DNA from: Sphingomonas sp. SUN039
Lineage (GTDB): Bacteria; Pseudomonadota; Alphaproteobacteria; Sphingomonadales; Sphingomonadaceae
Direction: 5' to 3'
Length of the DNA: 64,000 nucleotides
Assembly: GCF_024758725.1 (NCBI RefSeq)
Contig: NZ_CP096972.1
Location: 3,454,001-3,518,000, forward strand
Within the stretch, counting starts at the first letter, position 1; each line of letters starts with the position of its first letter. The notes under the pieces were generated by a model. The model searched no databases, was not told where the DNA came from, and saw only the letters and a list, made by a program, of their open reading frames with translations. The translations under genes and the position numbers were made by a program. Below, piece by piece: positions 9,605 through 18,279 of this stretch.

Positions 9605-10238
9605 TGAGCTCCTTGCGGGCGGTGCGCCGCCGCTGGTCGCGATCCTGCGCGGGCTGACCCCCGCCGAGGCCTTGCCGGTGACCGAAGCGCTGGTGGCGGC
9701 GGGGATCCGGATGATCGAGGTGCCGCTAAACTCGCCCGATCCCTTCGCCAGTATCGCCGCGATGCAGGCGGCGTTCGGCGAAACGGCAGCGATCGGCGCA
9801 GGCACGGTGCTCGACGTGACATCGGTCGATCGGCTCGCCGCGACAGGGGCCAGACTAATGGTGACCCCGAACACCGACCCACAGGTCATCGCGCACGGCG
9901 TCGCCTCTGGGCTCGAGGTCATGCCGGGCTTCCTCACCGCCAGCGAAGCCTTTGCCGCAATCCGTGCGGGCGCGAGACGGCTGAAACTGTTCCCGGCCTC
10001 GGCCATGTCGCCCGCCTATCTCAAGGCACTGCGCGAAGTCATCGCCCGCGACATCGGCCTGTGGGCGGTCGGTGGGACCGACGCGACCAACCTGTCGGCC
10101 TGGTTGTCGGCGGGCGCCGAAGGGCTGGGCGTCGGCGGTGCGCTCTACCGCCCGGGTGACGATGCCGGCACCGTCGGTGCCAGAGCGGCGGCGCTGGTTA
10201 CAGCTTGGACCGAAGGCGTTCAGACAAGCAACCGATAG
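9591..10238 (+). CDS. dgoA: 2-dehydro-3-deoxy-6-phosphogalactonate aldolase
   Basis: The 215-aa protein belongs to the KDPG/KHG aldolase family. The EVPLNSPDP motif (about residue 43) is typical of KDPGal aldolase rather than KDPG aldolase, and RLKLFPAS (about residue 130) carries the Schiff-base lysine. It cleaves KDPGal to pyruvate and glyceraldehyde 3-phosphate, the last step of the De Ley-Doudoroff pathway. It is the last gene of the operon and converges on the P450 gene with only 14 nt between. Confidence 0.93.
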   Translation: MQTVDELLAGGAPPLVAILRGLTPAEALPVTEALVAAGIRMIEVPLNSPDPFASIAAMQAAFGETAAIGAGTVLDVTSVDRLAATGARLMVTPNTDPQVIAHGVASGLEVMPGFLTASEAFAAIRAGARRLKLFPASAMSPAYLKALREVIARDIGLWAVGGTDATNLSAWLSAGAEGLGVGGALYRPGDDAGTVGARAAALVTAWTEGVQTSNR

Positions 10239-10252
10239 TCGACGCCCGGCCG

Positions 10253-11503
10253 TTACCAGACCAGTGGCACGTGCTCCGGCCCGATCACGCCGCCCGGCCG
10301 GTATTCGATCTTTGTCCCCGGCTTCAGCTTGAAATCGGGAATGCGCCGCAGCCATTCCTGCAACGCAATCTTGATCTCCAGCCGCGCAAGGTGAGCCCCC
10401 ATGCAGCTGTGCACGCCGACGGTGAAGGCGAGGATGATCTTCTTGGGGCGCGAGAAATCGACCTCGGTCGGATTGGGAAAGACATCGGGGTCGAAATTGC
10501 ACGCGGGCAGGATGCTGGTGACCTTGTCGCCCTTCTTCAGCTTGACGCCGCGGATCTCGATGTCCTGCGCCACCGTCCGTCCCGAAAAGGTGACCGACCG
10601 GACGCGCAGCAGTTCCTCGACCTGCGCGTTGATGTTGTCGGGATTGTCGATGATCTCCTGCCGCCGCTCGGGGTTTTCGGCGAGCCACACCCACATGTTG
10701 TTGAGCGTCGCAAACACCGTGTCGAGGCCGGCAATGAACAGGAACACAACGAAGCCGTGCGCCTCGCGTTCCGAAATCGGTTTCCCCTCGAATTCGGCAT
10801 TGGCGATACGGCTGACGAGCCCGTCGTCGGGGTTCGCCTGCTTCTCGGCAATCGCGATGCTCAGATAGTCGCAGATCGTTTTCAGCGTGTCGCCCATGAT
10901 CTGGCGGTCGTTGCTGTGCAACAGCGCCATCGCCCAGCTGACGAAGGTGTCGCACATGTCGCGTGGCAGCCCCATCAGGTCGAGGAAGACAAGCACCGGC
11001 AAGGGCCGCCCGAACGCCTCGTCGAAGTCGCACTCGCCCTTATCGATAAGGTCATCGATCAGCTCGTTGGCAAGCGCGCGGATGCGATCTTCGAGCTTCA
11101 GCACCCCCTGCGGCGACACGATGCCATCGACGATATTGCGGTATTTGCGGTGGTCCGGCGGATCGATTTCGATGGGAATGAAGTAGAACCAGTTCTCCGG
11201 ATCGCGCGGGAAGGGCGTCGCGTCCTCGTTCGAGAAATATTCGGCATGGCGCAGCGCGAACAGCGCGTCCTCATGCTTGGTCATCACCCAGGCATTGCCG
11301 AACGGCCCGACGTCGTAAAACACCGGCGGGAATTTCTCGTGCATGTCGGCGAAGAATTTATACGGATCGCCGAGGAACTCGGGGCTGTAGATAATTCCGG
11401 CGGAGCGGATCAATTCGGGCGGGACGTGATCGGGCACCTGATCCATCCCGAAACGGCGGACGATGCCTGTCGGTGGCACCGGATTGGCGGGGTCGATACG
11501 CAT
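10253..11503 (-). CDS. Cytochrome P450
   Basis: This soluble bacterial P450 of about 416 aa has the heme-ligand loop AFTVGVHSCMG (Cys at about residue 366), the I-helix AGLDTVFATLNN and a K-helix-type ELLRVRS segment. The ATG at 11503 is preceded by GAGGA at good spacing; a TTG at 11518 would overlap the ferredoxin stop. It is downstream of a putidaredoxin-type ferredoxin and an SDR, so it probably hydroxylates a small hydrophobic substrate (terpenoid or steroid-like) that the SDR then oxidises. The substrate is unknown. Confidence 0.93.
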   Translation of the reverse strand: MRIDPANPVPPTGIVRRFGMDQVPDHVPPELIRSAGIIYSPEFLGDPYKFFADMHEKFPPVFYDVGPFGNAWVMTKHEDALFALRHAEYFSNEDATPFPRDPENWFYFIPIEIDPPDHRKYRNIVDGIVSPQGVLKLEDRIRALANELIDDLIDKGECDFDEAFGRPLPVLVFLDLMGLPRDMCDTFVSWAMALLHSNDRQIMGDTLKTICDYLSIAIAEKQANPDDGLVSRIANAEFEGKPISEREAHGFVVFLFIAGLDTVFATLNNMWVWLAENPERRQEIIDNPDNINAQVEELLRVRSVTFSGRTVAQDIEIRGVKLKKGDKVTSILPACNFDPDVFPNPTEVDFSRPKKIILAFTVGVHSCMGAHLARLEIKIALQEWLRRIPDFKLKPGTKIEYRPGGVIGPEHVPLVW

Positions 11504-11514
11504 CGCAGCCGTCC

Positions 11515-11841
11515 TCAATACTGGGTTTCGGGAAGGTGGACGATCAGGCCGTCAAGCTCTGCCGAAAGCACGATCTGGCATGACAGTCGGCTGGAGGGCT
11601 TGACCTCGGCAGAGGTCGAATCGAGCATGTCGGTCTCGTCCTGCGACGACGGGCCGCCGGTTTTCGCGAGCCACGCTTCGTCGACATAGCAATGGCATGT
11701 CGCGCAGGCGAGGCCGCCCCCGCATTCGCCGACGATGCCGGGCAGGTCGTTGTTGAGCGCGCCGCGCATGACATTCTCGCCGACCGCCACATCGACGGTG
11801 TGCGGGATGCCGCCGGCTTCGACATAGGTAACCAGAGGCAT
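11515..11841 (-). CDS. [2Fe-2S] ferredoxin, adrenodoxin/putidaredoxin type
   Basis: The 108-aa protein has the cluster ligands C40-x5-C46-x2-C49 and C88 (GECGGGLACATC; RLSCQI), the pattern of P450-reducing ferredoxins. It lies between the SDR and the P450 genes in one leftward operon and is the likely electron donor to the adjacent P450. No ferredoxin reductase gene is present in the window, so reducing power must come from a reductase encoded elsewhere. Confidence 0.92.
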   Translation of the reverse strand: MPLVTYVEAGGIPHTVDVAVGENVMRGALNNDLPGIVGECGGGLACATCHCYVDEAWLAKTGGPSSQDETDMLDSTSAEVKPSSRLSCQIVLSAELDGLIVHLPETQY

Positions 11842-11852
11842 TGTGTTCTCCG

Positions 11853-12629
11853 TTACGCGCCGCCGACCCACTCGGAGGTCAGCGCGCGGGGGCTCAAATA
11901 TTTCGTCCGCGTCCAGCCGCCATCGACGACGATCGACTGGCCGTTGATCATCTCGCCGCCGGGCGAACACAGAAAGGCGATAGTCGCGGCAATGTCCTCC
12001 GCTTCGGCAAGGCGCGGATAGGGCGTCGTCTCGACATTGACGCGCTTGAACGTCTCGTCCTCGAAGCGGTGACGGACCATGTCGGTCATCGTGACGCCGG
12101 GCGCGACACAATTCGAGCGGATGCCGCGCGGGCCGTATTCGCACGCCATATGTTCGGTCAGCGACTTCAGACCGCCCTTCGCCGCCGAATAGGCACCGCC
12201 GCGCTTGCCGCCGATCATTGCGAAAGTCGAGGTGACGTTCACCACGCCCGATCCCGGCCCCATGTGCGGGATGACATCGCGGCAGAGCCGGAACGGCGCG
12301 CGCAGCATGATGTCGAGGAAATGGTCGAGCGTCGCATCGTCGGTCTCGTCGAGCGGCTTGGGGCTGCCGATCCCGGCATTGTTAATCAGGAAATCGATCC
12401 GCCCGAACCGGTCGAGCGCGAGCTTGACGATCCGCTGCGGCGCATCGGCGGCGGTGACATCGACGGACAGCGTGGCGAGCCGTTCGATCCCGCCGAGCGC
12501 CTCCGCCAGCGTCGCCAGCTTTGCCGGATCGCGTCCGACGCCGACAACCGCCATCCCCGCGTCATGGAGCAGTTTCGCGGTCGCGAGGCCGATCCCGCTC
12601 CCCGCCCCTGTGATGATCGCAACTTGCAT
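11853..12629 (-). CDS. SDR-family NAD(P)-dependent oxidoreductase
   Basis: The 258-aa classical short-chain dehydrogenase has the TGAGSGIG cofactor motif at the N-terminus, the NNAG motif, and the catalytic Ser...YSAAK motif. It is first in the leftward operon ahead of ferredoxin and P450 and probably oxidises the alcohol produced by the P450. The exact substrate is unknown. Confidence 0.9.
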   Translation of the reverse strand: MQVAIITGAGSGIGLATAKLLHDAGMAVVGVGRDPAKLATLAEALGGIERLATLSVDVTAADAPQRIVKLALDRFGRIDFLINNAGIGSPKPLDETDDATLDHFLDIMLRAPFRLCRDVIPHMGPGSGVVNVTSTFAMIGGKRGGAYSAAKGGLKSLTEHMACEYGPRGIRSNCVAPGVTMTDMVRHRFEDETFKRVNVETTPYPRLAEAEDIAATIAFLCSPGGEMINGQSIVVDGGWTRTKYLSPRALTSEWVGGA

Positions 12630-12753
12630 GATGCCGATCTAACGCGGGGTGTGCGGCGTGTCGCGTCGCTCGGGCGATGGATTGGCGGGGTGATGGGCAG
12701 CCTTGCCGCATTGGGGCAAATACCGGCGCAACGACCGACGAGAGGAATGCCGC

Positions 12754-13665
12754 ATGGCCGAACTGCGCTACGACGACCGCGTTGCCATTGTGACCGGCGG
12801 AGGCCGGGGGCTGGGCCGCGCCTATGCGCTGCTGCTGGCGGCGCGGGGCGCGAAGGTCGTGGTCAACGATGTCGGCGGCAATATCCGTGGCGACGAAGTG
12901 ATCGAGAACCCCGCCGCCGACGTCGTTGCGGAGATCGTGGCGGCGGGCGGCGAAGCGGTCGCGGTCACCGATACGGTCGCGACAGTCGCGGGCGGCAAAG
13001 CGATCATAGACGCCGCGATGGACACTTGGGGTCGCCTCGACATCCTCATCCCCAATGCCGGCAACGTCCGGCGCGGCGAGATCGACCTGATCAGCCATGA
13101 GGATTTCCAGTCGGTCATCGACGTCCATATGCAGGGTGCGTGGAACCTCGTCCGCACCGGTTACGAGATCATGGCCAAGGCGGGCTACGGACGCGTCGTG
13201 CTGACCTCGTCGATCGGCGGGATTTACGGCAATGCGACGAGCGTGAACTACGCGATGGCCAAAGCGGCGATGATCGGCCTCAACAACGTCATCGGCCTCG
13301 AAGGCGCGGACAGGAATATCAAGAGCAACATCATCCTGCCGGGTGCCGTAACGCGCATGTCCGAAGGGATCGACATCACCCAATTCCCGCCGATGCCGCC
13401 CGAACTGGTCGCGGCGGTGGTCGGCTGGCTGGCACATGAAAGCTGTTCGGTGACGGCGGAGATGTACGTCTCGACCGCAGGTCGTGTCGCGCGGGCATAC
13501 ATCAACGAGACGGCGGGCGTGTTCCAGCCCGACTGGACCCCTGATCAGGTCGGCGCCCGCATCGCCGAAATCCGCAATCCGGCAGGGGCATGGACGCTGG
13601 AGCCTGTCCCGGGTGGGTTCGGCGAGCATCTGGGGCGGAGTTTCGAGATGGCGACAGGCGGGTAG
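12754..13665 (+). CDS. SDR-family dehydrogenase, MFE-2/HSD17B4-like
   Basis: The ATG at 12754 follows GAGAGGAA and gives a 303-aa protein. TGGGRGLGRAYALLLA is the nucleotide-binding motif, NDVGGNIRGDEVI matches the insertion seen in hydroxyacyl-CoA dehydrogenase domains of peroxisomal-type multifunctional enzymes, and SSIGGIYG...NYAMAK holds the catalytic Ser and Tyr-Lys. A role in beta-oxidation of an acyl-CoA side chain is plausible next to the P450 operon and CaiB genes. It diverges from the SDR-ferredoxin-P450 operon. Confidence 0.88.
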   Translation: MAELRYDDRVAIVTGGGRGLGRAYALLLAARGAKVVVNDVGGNIRGDEVIENPAADVVAEIVAAGGEAVAVTDTVATVAGGKAIIDAAMDTWGRLDILIPNAGNVRRGEIDLISHEDFQSVIDVHMQGAWNLVRTGYEIMAKAGYGRVVLTSSIGGIYGNATSVNYAMAKAAMIGLNNVIGLEGADRNIKSNIILPGAVTRMSEGIDITQFPPMPPELVAAVVGWLAHESCSVTAEMYVSTAGRVARAYINETAGVFQPDWTPDQVGARIAEIRNPAGAWTLEPVPGGFGEHLGRSFEMATGG

Positions 13666-13686
13666 GGGGCGTCAGTTCAAAGGAAA

Positions 13687-13980
13687 TTATCGCAACCGCT
13701 GGCGCTCTCGAACAATTGTCCCGTCAACTTCCGCCCACTCGGACGGAGTGACAAGCAACACAGACAGTGGAATTTCAAAGTCTTCGGCGAAACGCGCAAC
13801 GAGTTCGTCTCGAGTCGCCCTCATTCTGTGCCATCCGGGCGTTCCTGCCGAATGAGCGGTGACGATCACGAGGTCAATGTCGCGCGGCGTTGCTTGTGGG
13901 TCGAGCGCTGATCCGAAAAGATAGGCTTCCGAGAGATCGTTGCCGGCCTTTCGCAATTCGGCTGCCAGCCAAGATATCAC
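13687..13980 (-). CDS. Minimal nucleotidyltransferase-like protein
   Basis: The 97-aa protein carries a polymerase-beta-type nucleotidyltransferase signature: YLFGSALDP followed by a DIDLVIV strand (GS-x9-D-x-D), which would bind metal and NTP. It is the size of a minimal (MNT) nucleotidyltransferase, which often works with a partner protein. It is the last of three genes joined by 4-nt overlaps in an AT-richer islet. Target and partner are unknown; no HEPN partner is recognisable nearby. Confidence 0.75.
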   Translation of the reverse strand: MISWLAAELRKAGNDLSEAYLFGSALDPQATPRDIDLVIVTAHSAGTPGWHRMRATRDELVARFAEDFEIPLSVLLVTPSEWAEVDGTIVRERQRLR

Positions 13981-14294
13981 CCGCTGAACGAGACGCCGTT
14001 GCGACGAAGAAAGGCGAACAAACCTGCATACGGCACGACCGAGAGGCCAATTTCCTTGGCGTGCATTTTTCCTTCCACGGACGCGTCACACCACGATCCG
14101 TATGCGACTATCGTCGCGCCAAGATCGGATGCTTTTTGCACAACGTCGGCGCACACTTGGTACTCATCCGGCTCAGGGCAGTAAATTCGCGCTTCTTTTC
14201 CACCGTCGAGATACACGGTAAGAATCGGGTCTCCATCGTCGGTTGTCGCGTCGGTACCCCGGGCAAGCTCCCCTCGCAGCCAGTATGTGCTCAA
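13977..14294 (-). CDS. Unrecognised 105-aa protein of the three-gene islet
   Basis: The protein has a short N-terminal beta-rich part (WLRGELARGTD; ILTVYLDGGKEARIY) and a C-terminal alpha/beta part (ADVVQKASDLGATIVAYGSW, then GLSVVPYAGLFAFLRRNG). I do not recognise a family. The ATG overlaps the stop of the upstream membrane-protein gene and its own stop overlaps the start of the nucleotidyltransferase (4 nt each), so the three proteins are probably made in a fixed ratio and act together. Confidence 0.7.
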   Translation of the reverse strand: MSTYWLRGELARGTDATTDDGDPILTVYLDGGKEARIYCPEPDEYQVCADVVQKASDLGATIVAYGSWCDASVEGKMHAKEIGLSVVPYAGLFAFLRRNGVSFSG

Positions 14295-15013
14295 ATCTGC
14301 TCTCCAACGGCGCTGTTGTATTTTTCTAAAACCAAATTGCGTTTGGCAACGATATGAGTGCGTGCTTCGGGAGGAAAAAAGAAGCGCTGATATAAGTCCG
14401 TACGCACCGTCTGAAACGTCTCATACATCGCGACATGAACGAGCAAGCGATGATAATGCTCAAGCGAGTCAGTTTCGTCCATAAGGTGCGTCTTGGTACT
14501 CAATATGGATTCGATCTGGAGGTTGTTCGCAAGTATCCTCTTTTTTGTATGTTTCCAAACCATAGCTGCGGCTGTTCGACCATTCTCGTCGAGAGGAAAA
14601 CTAGATGGGCCTGTCTGATCGAAAATCTCCTTGTTAACATCAAGAAGTGCCAAAAGCGGATTGTAAAAATCGTTCAATGATGCAGATAACCTCTCTATTT
14701 TTCGCTGTCTAAGTAGGGCGTTAAAAGAGCGAGATGACTGAAGATAGATGAGGCCAATCGCAATCCCGTTGGTAATTATCAACGTGATGCCCGTGCCGAT
14801 AAGCGGCCAATTACCGCTCTGGTACCAGGCTTCTTCCGCCTTTGGTCTAATCTCAAGTTTCTGGCTCGATCGTATTGTGAGCGTGTGCAGACTCCTATCG
14901 GCTTGTGTCGCAGATGCGGGCGTAACCGCCATCAAAAGTGCGGCCACGAGCGTCACCGCCTCCTTATCCCTGAAGAAGGCCGACGGCTTGGAGTTCTGCC
15001 CTAGAGCTGACAT
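14291..15013 (-). CDS. Membrane protein with cytoplasmic helical domain, first gene of the islet
   Basis: The 240-aa protein has an N-terminal hydrophobic segment (AVTLVAALLMAVTPASA, possibly a signal peptide), a short extracytoplasmic stretch, one clear transmembrane helix (LIGTGITLIITNGIAIGLIY, about residues 72-91) and a polar helical C-terminal domain rich in basic and acidic residues. No family is recognised. Base composition is visibly lower in G+C than neighbours. It leads a three-gene unit with the 105-aa protein and the nucleotidyltransferase; a sensor or membrane effector role is speculation. Confidence 0.7.
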   Translation of the reverse strand: MSALGQNSKPSAFFRDKEAVTLVAALLMAVTPASATQADRSLHTLTIRSSQKLEIRPKAEEAWYQSGNWPLIGTGITLIITNGIAIGLIYLQSSRSFNALLRQRKIERLSASLNDFYNPLLALLDVNKEIFDQTGPSSFPLDENGRTAAAMVWKHTKKRILANNLQIESILSTKTHLMDETDSLEHYHRLLVHVAMYETFQTVRTDLYQRFFFPPEARTHIVAKRNLVLEKYNSAVGEQI

Positions 15014-15236
15014 GCAGCTTTTATAGACGAATCATGCCGACAACGCTTCAGTAAACTGACGCAGGTGTGGATCTCTCGACCTTTGTAACCGTCATCAAAA
15101 ACTTTCAGCCCCATTTTCACGTCGCACACCCACCCCAATCCATCGCCGAAGCAATATGTCCCGCCGTGCCTCGCCCCGTCGCGCGCCGCAGGTTACGACG
15201 CGTCAATCCGCGCGCAAAACCACAGGACCAGTCTCC

Positions 15237-16472
15237 ATGCCCTCCGCCCTCGACGGTATCCGCGTCATTGACATGTCCCGCGTCTTTGCCGCGCCCGTCG
15301 GCGCGCAGATTCTCGGCGATCTCGGGGCCGATGTGATCAAGGTCGAGCGGCCGGGCGTCGGCGATGACGGGCGCGGGTACGGGACGGCGTGGATCAAGGG
15401 CAAGGACGGGATCGAAACGCGCCAGTCGAGTTTCTTCACGGTGTCGAACCGCAACAAAAGGTCGATTACGGTCAATCATGCCAAGCCCGAGGGACAGGAC
15501 ATCATCCGCGCGCTCGCCGCCGACGCCGATGTTCTGATCGAGAATTTCAAGGTCGGCGATCTGAAGCGCTATGGCCTCGATTACGAGAGCTTGAAGGCGA
15601 TCAATCCGCGCCTGATCTATTGTTCGGTGACAGGTTTCGGACAGACCGGGCCGATGGCGTCGCTGCCGGGCTATGACGGGCTGTTCCAGGCGACCGGCGG
15701 GATGATGGCGGTCACCGGCATCCCTGACGGCAAGCCGGGTGCGGGACCGTTGAAGGCGGGGCCGAGCCTCGTCGATTTCGTCACCGGGCATAACACCGCA
15801 CTGGCTATCATTGCCGCGCTGTTGCACCGTCATGCGACGGGCGAGGGGCAGTATATCGACATCGCGCTGCTCGACACGTCGGTCGCGATGGTCAGCCATA
15901 TCATGCAGGATTATCTTATCAGCGGCTTCCCGCCGCCGCGCCTCGGCAATGGCGGCAACGGCGGCGGCCCGGCCGACCTGATCGAAGCCAGCGACGGCAT
16001 CGTCTACATCACCGCCGGGACCGACGAACATTACCGGCGGCTGACCGTGCTGATGGACCAGCCCGAACTGTTCACCGACCCGCGTTTCGACAGCAATTTC
16101 AAGCGCGGGCGAACCGGGCAGGCCGAATTGATCGGAATCATCAACGCATGGAGCCGCCAGCTTTCGGTTGCCGAACTGCTCGCGAAGCTCGACGAGGTCG
16201 GCATTCCGGCAGCGAAATACAACGAACTGCCCGAAGTGTGGGAGGAGCCGCAGGTCGTGCATCGCGGGCTGCGCGCGACGACACCGCACCCCCATGCCGA
16301 GGCGGGATCGGTCGACCTGATCGCCAGTCCCCTCGCGCAGATGTCCGCCAGCCCCGCGACGATCCGCATGCCGCCGCCGCTGTTGGGCGAGCACACCGAT
16401 AAAGTGCTCGGTGCGTTGCCGGGTTATGACGATGCGCGGATCGCGGAACTACGCGCGGCGGGGATTATCTAG
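15237..16472 (+). CDS. CaiB/BaiF-family CoA transferase
   Basis: The 411-aa protein is a class III CoA transferase: N-terminal IRVIDMSRVFAAPVGAQILGDLGADVIKVERP, the NRNKRSITV segment, and ADADVLIENFKVGDLKRYGL are all typical. It moves CoA between acids; the substrate cannot be read. The ATG at 15237 gives the usual N-terminus; an in-frame ATG at 15156 would add 27 mostly basic residues. It converges on the LLM oxidoreductase gene with a 4-nt overlap. Confidence 0.9.
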   Translation: MPSALDGIRVIDMSRVFAAPVGAQILGDLGADVIKVERPGVGDDGRGYGTAWIKGKDGIETRQSSFFTVSNRNKRSITVNHAKPEGQDIIRALAADADVLIENFKVGDLKRYGLDYESLKAINPRLIYCSVTGFGQTGPMASLPGYDGLFQATGGMMAVTGIPDGKPGAGPLKAGPSLVDFVTGHNTALAIIAALLHRHATGEGQYIDIALLDTSVAMVSHIMQDYLISGFPPPRLGNGGNGGGPADLIEASDGIVYITAGTDEHYRRLTVLMDQPELFTDPRFDSNFKRGRTGQAELIGIINAWSRQLSVAELLAKLDEVGIPAAKYNELPEVWEEPQVVHRGLRATTPHPHAEAGSVDLIASPLAQMSASPATIRMPPPLLGEHTDKVLGALPGYDDARIAELRAAGII

Positions 16473-17335
16473 CCCGCGTCGATCAGGTGCTTGGCCTTGG
16501 CCAGATAATCGATGTGTGCGTCGATATCGTTACCCAACCCCTTGTCCATCGACGGCACACAGCCGTGCGTGCCGCCCGCGTCGCGGAAGAGCCTGAGGTC
16601 GTCCGCAGCGCCCTGCGCGTCTTTGGCAAACAGCGCGAGCAGTTCGCGGCCGTAGCCGTCTTCGCTGCGCCCCGCTTCGGCAAGCAACGCCTTGACCCGC
16701 CCCCATGCCTCGACGGCACCTTCACCGGGCGCGGCGAAGACGAATCCGTCGCCCAGCGTTGCCCCGCGCTGATACGCCGGTTCCGAATAGCCGCCCAGCC
16801 ACAACGGTACGGGGCGGCACGGCCTCGGATTGAGACCCAGACGGTCGATGCGATCGAATTGGCCCTCGAAGCTGACGAGCGGCTCGGTCCATAGGCGGCG
16901 CAACAACCCGATTTGCTCGTCGATCCGCCGCCCGCGCGTCTTGAAATTCTGCCCCAGCGCTTCGTATTCGGGAAAATTCCAGCCGATCCCGACCCCGAGC
17001 CGCAAGCGTCCGCGCGACAGGCGATCGATGCCTGCGGCTTGTTGCGCGACGAGTGCGGTCTGCCGTTGCGGCAGGACAAGCACACCGGTCGCGAACCCGA
17101 GCGTGTCGCTGACCGCAGCGGCGAATGCGAAGAGTACGAACGGATCGTGGAAGCTGTGCGCGTCGGTATAGGGGCCGGCAAGCTTGCCATCGCGTCCCTC
17201 GTGCGGGCCGGTCAGGACATGGTCGTACGCCATCATATGGGTATAGCCCATCGCCTCGATCGCGCGGACGAACTTGCGTACGGTATCGGGGTCGGCGGGG
17301 ACTTCGGTCGTGGGGTAGGAGGCACCGATTTTCAT
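16469..17335 (-). CDS. LLM-class (luciferase-like) oxidoreductase, F420/flavin type
   Basis: The 288-aa TIM-barrel protein resembles the TIGR03619-like subgroup of luciferase-like monooxygenases: MKIGASYPTTEVP start, GYTHMMAYDHVL, and the RLRLGVGIGWNFPEYEALG segment. Such enzymes use FMN or F420. It lies directly downstream of the leftward GntR regulator (31 nt gap). Its substrate is unknown, but it is near other acyl-CoA and SDR genes. Confidence 0.85.
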   Translation of the reverse strand: MKIGASYPTTEVPADPDTVRKFVRAIEAMGYTHMMAYDHVLTGPHEGRDGKLAGPYTDAHSFHDPFVLFAFAAAVSDTLGFATGVLVLPQRQTALVAQQAAGIDRLSRGRLRLGVGIGWNFPEYEALGQNFKTRGRRIDEQIGLLRRLWTEPLVSFEGQFDRIDRLGLNPRPCRPVPLWLGGYSEPAYQRGATLGDGFVFAAPGEGAVEAWGRVKALLAEAGRSEDGYGRELLALFAKDAQGAADDLRLFRDAGGTHGCVPSMDKGLGNDIDAHIDYLAKAKHLIDAG

Positions 17336-17366
17336 GGCTTCCGACCTAATCGGGGTCGGCCGGGGG

Positions 17367-18125
17367 TCAAGCAGTGGCCGTCGCACCTGCTGCGGGTATC
17401 GCGCCCGCGCTGTCGCTCCATAGCCGCCGGTGCAGCAGGTTGCGGTTGTGCCGCGCGGCAAGCGCGCCCATTTCGGGGTCGCCGTCGGCAATCGCGTCGA
17501 GTTCCATCGCCTTGGCCTTGCGCCAGGCGCGCACGAAGTCGCGGTGTTCGGAGGTGTCGTTCCGGTCCGACGGGGGGCGGTCGATCCGGCGGGAAGAAAA
17601 GGCGACATTGATCTGGAAAATGAGTTCGATGTAGCGGCTGTCGAGCAGGTCGAAGATCGCATCGCGGCATGCGGCCTCCAGCATGCTTACGTCGTGAAAC
17701 GTCGCGGCGTCGGGGAGCGCAGCGACTTCGGTAGCATAGCGTTCGCTGAGGGCGCGGGCGGCGGGTCGGGGGGCGGCGCACGCCTTGCGGACGACCTCGA
17801 TCCACAATGTCGTTGCAACCATCGACAGATCTTCGACTTCGACCGCGAGCATTTCCAGATAAGTGCCGACCGAGGCGACGATCGTGCCGACATCGGGCCG
17901 CGACCCGAAATAGCCGCCCGATATGCCGCGCCTGACCCGCAGCAGCCCTTCGCGTTCGAGCAGCCGTGCCGCTTGACGGACGGTTGCGCGAGAGACCGCC
18001 AGCGCGGTTTGCAGATTTTCCTCGCTGCCAAGCAATGTGCCCTCCGGCCTGGCGAGCACGAGCGCCCGTAAGCGGGCAGCGGCGGCATCGAGGGTCGAGG
18101 GTGAACGGGTCTTGCGGTTGGCCAT
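17367..18125 (-). CDS. GntR/FadR-type transcriptional regulator
   Basis: From the ATG at 18125 the protein has 252 aa with an N-terminal winged helix (LAVSRATVRQAARLLEREGL) and a C-terminal FCD-type helical domain. It diverges from the seven-gene operon at 18280-24569, and paired repeats lie between them, so it probably represses that operon and responds to its substrate. Longer in-frame extensions upstream run through the intergenic region and are unlikely. Confidence 0.88.
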   Translation of the reverse strand: MANRKTRSPSTLDAAAARLRALVLARPEGTLLGSEENLQTALAVSRATVRQAARLLEREGLLRVRRGISGGYFGSRPDVGTIVASVGTYLEMLAVEVEDLSMVATTLWIEVVRKACAAPRPAARALSERYATEVAALPDAATFHDVSMLEAACRDAIFDLLDSRYIELIFQINVAFSSRRIDRPPSDRNDTSEHRDFVRAWRKAKAMELDAIADGDPEMGALAARHNRNLLHRRLWSDSAGAIPAAGATATA

Positions 18126-18279
18126 CACTTTACAATCCCGACGGGCATCGGCCCCGCGATATGCGCTTAAAGAGGATACTCTAAACGACATTGGCCGTGA
18201 GTAAATGCCCGCGATATGACAAAGAGTATCCATAAACGCGACTCGCCCCCAATGGTGGCACGCGTATGGAGAGCGGCAA
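18126..18279. promoter_or_regulatory. Intergenic operator region with paired repeats
   Basis: The gap between the divergent GntR gene and the catabolic operon contains an inverted pair, GGATACTCT (18174-18182) and AGAGTATCC (18223-18231). It also has a direct pair, CCCGCGATATG at 18153-18163 and 18208-18218, spaced 55 bp. Each direct copy precedes one inverted arm. This looks like a two-site operator for the adjacent GntR protein; binding is inference. Confidence 0.6.
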
